A stretch of DNA of 24,835 bases from JACQCF01 sp043742785. Lineage in GTDB: Bacteria > Omnitrophota > Gorgyraeia > Zapsychrales > Fredricksoniimonadaceae. The stretch is taken from the NCBI GenBank assembly GCA_043742785.1, contig JAYTXU010000014.1, positions 1 to 24,835 on the forward strand, written 5' to 3'. How positions within the stretch are numbered: position 1 is the first letter of the stretch; each line of letters starts with the position of its first letter. Of this stretch, positions 23,050 to 24,835 are shown piece after piece. A model generated the notes under the pieces. That model searched no databases and was not told the origin of the DNA. It saw only the letters and a program-made list of their open reading frames with translations. The position numbers were made by a program, and so were the translations under genes.

Positions 23050-23406
23050 ATGGAAAAGAAATATGTATGGTATAAGCAATCGATGGCCAGTGATTTTGAG
23101 CTTATTGATTATTTAGTTTATGATCCTATTAAGAATTTTAGCATGGATCCTTCGGGTTTCTATGTTCTTATTCGCATAAACCCTAATAATTCTTTAATAG
23201 AGCTGGCTGTTTGTGACAAGAAACATGTTATTATTAAAGCTTTTCAAGGCAAGAAAGCACAGGATCTTTATTACACCATTTTTATCTATGAAAAGAAGCA
23301 TAAGTTGGAATGGTTTACTAGAAAAGACCACGTTGCTTATTTGGGTAAGGAGTTAAAAAAAGCGGAATGGGCGTTGGCAGGAAAAGAAGATTACGTACAG
23401 GAATAA
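23050..23406 (+). CDS. Small DUF4346-like protein
   Basis: This 118-residue soluble protein ends DHVAYLGKELKKAEWAL followed by a YVQE terminus. This closely resembles the HAAYLGRELxKAExAL...YVQD end that I associate with DUF4346, a domain found alone or fused to pterin-related and thymidylate-synthase-like proteins in bacteria and archaea. The middle (DPSGFYVLIRIN, residues 33-44, then FQGKKAQDLYYTI, 65-77) fits the same domain. No function is established. The neighbouring genes are B12-related, which is suggestive only. No membrane segment or signal peptide is present. The ribosome-binding site is weak and it sits 25 bases after the GT39-like gene. Confidence 0.6.
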   Translation: MEKKYVWYKQSMASDFELIDYLVYDPIKNFSMDPSGFYVLIRINPNNSLIELAVCDKKHVIIKAFQGKKAQDLYYTIFIYEKKHKLEWFTRKDHVAYLGKELKKAEWALAGKEDYVQE

Positions 23407-23414
23407 AAAACTTG

Positions 23415-23442
23415 TTGACTACACACAAGGTTTCTTTAGAAT
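23415..23442 (+). promoter_or_regulatory. Probable promoter of the DUF6580-like gene, possibly leaderless
   Basis: TTGACT (23415-23420), 16 bases, then TAGAAT (23437-23442). The ATG at 23450 begins eight bases beyond the end of the -10 box, where transcription would normally start. No ribosome-binding site is present. A small inverted repeat CTTGT/ACAAG (23411-23415, 23425-23429) overlaps the -35 box and could be an operator. Confidence 0.55.
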
Positions 23443-23449
23443 ACATTTT

Positions 23450-23938
23450 ATGTTTATCCTATTAATTATAAGTTTTGGCATTCTCTCCAGAACAGTCATC
23501 CATACACCTAATTTTACGCCGGTGTTAAGTCTGGCTTTATTTGGTGGGATGTATTTAAAAGGTCGCCAGGGAATTTGGGTGCCGCTGGTTTTGATGGGTA
23601 TTAGTGATATTTTTATTGGTTTTCATGACAGTATGGTCTATACCTGGGGGAGTATTTTAATAATTAGCCTTATTGGAATTCTACTTAAGGGGCATAAGAA
23701 TTGGGTCAATGTGGCATCAGCCAGTTTAATTTCTTCTGTGATTTTCTTTTTGGTTAGTAATTTTGGCGCGTATCTTAGTTTGTATCCGCACACTTTAGCT
23801 GGTTTACAAGAATGCTATATTGCAGCTATTCCTTTTTATCGAAGTACCTTGGTCAGTACATTGGCGTACAGTTTGGTTTTGTTTGCTAGTTATGAATGGA
23901 TTTTAAAAAAGCATATTCTTCAGGGGAATCTCGTTTAA
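23450..23938 (+). CDS. DUF6580/ECF S-component-like membrane protein, candidate B12 transporter
   Basis: This is a 162-residue integral membrane protein with about five helices. NFTPVLSLALFGGMYL near residues 21-36, then WVPLVLMGISDIFIGFHDSMVYTWGS near 43-68, is the pattern of DUF6580 proteins, which resemble substrate-binding S components of ECF vitamin transporters. A cobalamin riboswitch and a BtuB-like receptor follow directly, so cobalamin or a precursor is the most likely substrate (inference). No ECF ATPase or T component is in the window. The ATG is placed at the edge of helix 1 and lies only seven bases after a -10 box, so the mRNA may be leaderless. Its last codons are also the 5' part of the riboswitch, and its stop lies in a riboswitch loop. 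Confidence 0.65.
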   Translation: MFILLIISFGILSRTVIHTPNFTPVLSLALFGGMYLKGRQGIWVPLVLMGISDIFIGFHDSMVYTWGSILIISLIGILLKGHKNWVNVASASLISSVIFFLVSNFGAYLSLYPHTLAGLQECYIAAIPFYRSTLVSTLAYSLVLFASYEWILKKHILQGNLV

Positions 23939-24067
23939 ATCGAGAACAGTCCCGCTACGGTAATTTGGTGTAAACCAATAAGTCCGAGTACCTGGATGAG
24001 TATTTAAAGCAAAATGACTGCGAGAGAACAGTGCATGATGCGCATATCTTGAGAAGTGTTACGGGAC
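23911..24067 (+). ncRNA. Cobalamin (B12) riboswitch aptamer
   Basis: The conserved core is visible: GGGGAATC at 23923-23930, a hairpin TCTCG/CGAGA (23929-23933 with 23941-23945), then ACAGTCCCGCTACGGTAA at 23946-23963. A small hairpin TTGGT-GTAA-ACCAA (23965-23978) and AGTCCGAGTACCTGG (23981-23995) follow. These are the order and spacing of cobalamin-box elements. The remaining part, to about 24067, should hold the distal stems and the kissing-loop partner, but I cannot fix those pairings by eye. The 5' limit is approximate. The aptamer overlaps the last nine or so codons of the preceding gene. It precedes a strong terminator and btuB, so B12 binding should stop transcription of the receptor. 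Confidence 0.88.
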
Positions 24068-24106
24068 ACCCTCAATCGTTTAATTACGATTGAGGGTTTT
24101 TTATTT
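24068..24106 (+). terminator. Intrinsic terminator, expression platform of the B12 riboswitch
   Basis: ACCCTCAATCGT (24068-24079) pairs perfectly with ACGATTGAGGGT (24086-24097) around a six-base loop. A U-tract TTTTTTATTT follows. It lies between the aptamer and btuB. The bases CGGGAC just before it (24062-24067) are complementary to GTCCCG inside the aptamer core (23949-23954), a possible long-range or switching contact. Confidence 0.93.
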
Positions 24107-24121
24107 ATAGGGAGATTAGTT

Positions 24122-24835
24122 ATGAAGACTTTGAGTTTAATTATTTCGCTTTTATTGTTTCTTGTACAAGCCGTTCAAGCCGAGGAAGAGTTTGATTTAG
24201 ATAAAATTGTTGTTACGTCCAGCCGTTACGCGACGAGTGATAAGGAATCAAATTCAGGGATCAGTGTGATCGGTCAGGATATGATTAATCAGTCGGGTAC
24301 AAAGACTATAGCGGATGTGCTTAAGCATGTGAGCGGTATTTATGTCACAGACAATAGTACACCAAAGACACAAACCGTGGATATACGGGGCTTAGGTGAA
24401 TTTGCCAATCGTAATGTATTGGTTATGATTGATGGGCGTAAGGTTAATCCGGTAGATATTTCAGGGCCGGATTGGCTGCAAATACCTGTGGAAACAGTAC
24501 AGCGTATTGAAATTATTCGTGGGTCCGGTAGCGTTCTCTATGGAGACAATGCTTCAGCGGGGGTCATTAATATTATTACCAAGAAGCCTACTCAAGGGAC
24601 GCATGGGGTGGTATCGGCTGAATTTGGTTCTTTTAATACACAAAAGGAGTCGGTGCAGGTTAGTAGCCGTCAGGGAAAGATTGATGGTTTAGTCAATGTC
24701 AGCAGATATCAGACAGACGGTTATCGTAATAATAGTACGATTAAAGCTAAGGATGCTTTTGTTAAATTAGGAGCTGATCCGATCGAGCAAATCAGGGTGG
24801 ATGCTTCTATGAATTGGCATGAGGATTATTATGGC
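24122..24835 (+). CDS. btuB: TonB-dependent receptor, BtuB-like (3' end outside window)
   Basis: The frame is open for 238 codons to the window edge. It starts with a signal peptide (MKTLSLIISLLLFLVQAVQA, then EEE). A TonB-box-like segment follows (DLDKIVVTSSR), then the plug domain: SGTKTIADVLKHVSGIYV, VDIRGLGEFANRNVLVMIDG, IPVETVQRIEIIRGSGSVLYG and ASAGVINIITKKP. The beta-barrel begins around residue 165 and is cut off. It is an outer-membrane active transporter powered by TonB-ExbBD. The cobalamin riboswitch and terminator just upstream make vitamin B12 or another corrinoid the likely substrate. GGGAG at 24110-24114 is a well-spaced ribosome-binding site for ATG 24122. Confidence 0.88.
   Translation, partial: MKTLSLIISLLLFLVQAVQAEEEFDLDKIVVTSSRYATSDKESNSGISVIGQDMINQSGTKTIADVLKHVSGIYVTDNSTPKTQTVDIRGLGEFANRNVLVMIDGRKVNPVDISGPDWLQIPVETVQRIEIIRGSGSVLYGDNASAGVINIITKKPTQGTHGVVSAEFGSFNTQKESVQVSSRQGKIDGLVNVSRYQTDGYRNNSTIKAKDAFVKLGADPIEQIRVDASMNWHEDYYG

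Noticed and set aside
23411..23437. Terminator for the DUF4346-like gene formed by CTTGT/ACAAG followed by TTTCTTT
   Set aside because: The stem is only five bases with a long loop and a broken T-tract, and it overlaps a better promoter match.

Overview
The window reads as AT-rich chromosomal DNA of an uncultured-type, LPS-making (Gram-negative, diderm) bacterium. Support for this is heptose and O-antigen style genes, a heptosyltransferase-like GT9 enzyme, an O-antigen ligase/polymerase and a TonB-dependent receptor. The gene mix, plus GC-rich palindromic repeats dropped in frame into AT-rich genes, resembles Omnitrophota-like candidate-phylum genomes. That assignment is inference and should be tested with the Fmt, GAPDH and PriA-like proteins. 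All recognised genes are on the + strand and packed tightly, often with ATGA or TAATG overlaps. No gene-free stretch exceeds 300 bases. I see no tRNA, rRNA, CRISPR array or insertion sequence.

Region 1 (1 to about 15,000) is one long surface-polysaccharide operon. It holds the tail of GDP-L-fucose synthase, an SDR epimerase, a GT2 enzyme, a B12-binding-type radical SAM protein, a GDP-D,D-heptose pair (HddA-like kinase, HddC-like guanylyltransferase) and a DegT-fold enzyme whose PLP lysine is a histidine. These are followed by a GT4, a GT-C-like membrane protein, a GT2-like, a GT9, a normal lysine-bearing DegT aminotransferase, an O-antigen ligase/polymerase, a WaaE-like GT2 and a GmhB-like phosphatase. 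Together they suggest a glycan containing heptose, an amino sugar and probably a deoxy sugar.

Region 2 (14,959-18,605) continues the run with an MGDG-synthase/UgtP-like lipid glycosyltransferase, a PriA-related protein that has lost its ATPase motifs, and Fmt (methionyl-tRNA formyltransferase). Region 3 (18,620-23,024) holds two tandem GalT-family genes, the first lacking the nucleophilic histidine, then GAPDH with its own promoter. A GT39-like membrane protein follows, and the apparent GAPDH terminator lies inside its first codons.

Region 4 (23,050-24,835) is a B12-linked locus. It contains a DUF4346-like small protein, a DUF6580/ECF S-component-like membrane protein from a possibly leaderless promoter, a cobalamin riboswitch that begins inside that gene's 3' end, a strong intrinsic terminator, and a BtuB-like TonB receptor that runs off the window. 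The most interesting items are the inactive-looking PriA relative, the His-type DegT enzyme, the nucleophile-less GalT paralogue, the terminator embedded in a coding sequence, the riboswitch overlapping a stop codon, and the family of in-frame palindromic repeats.
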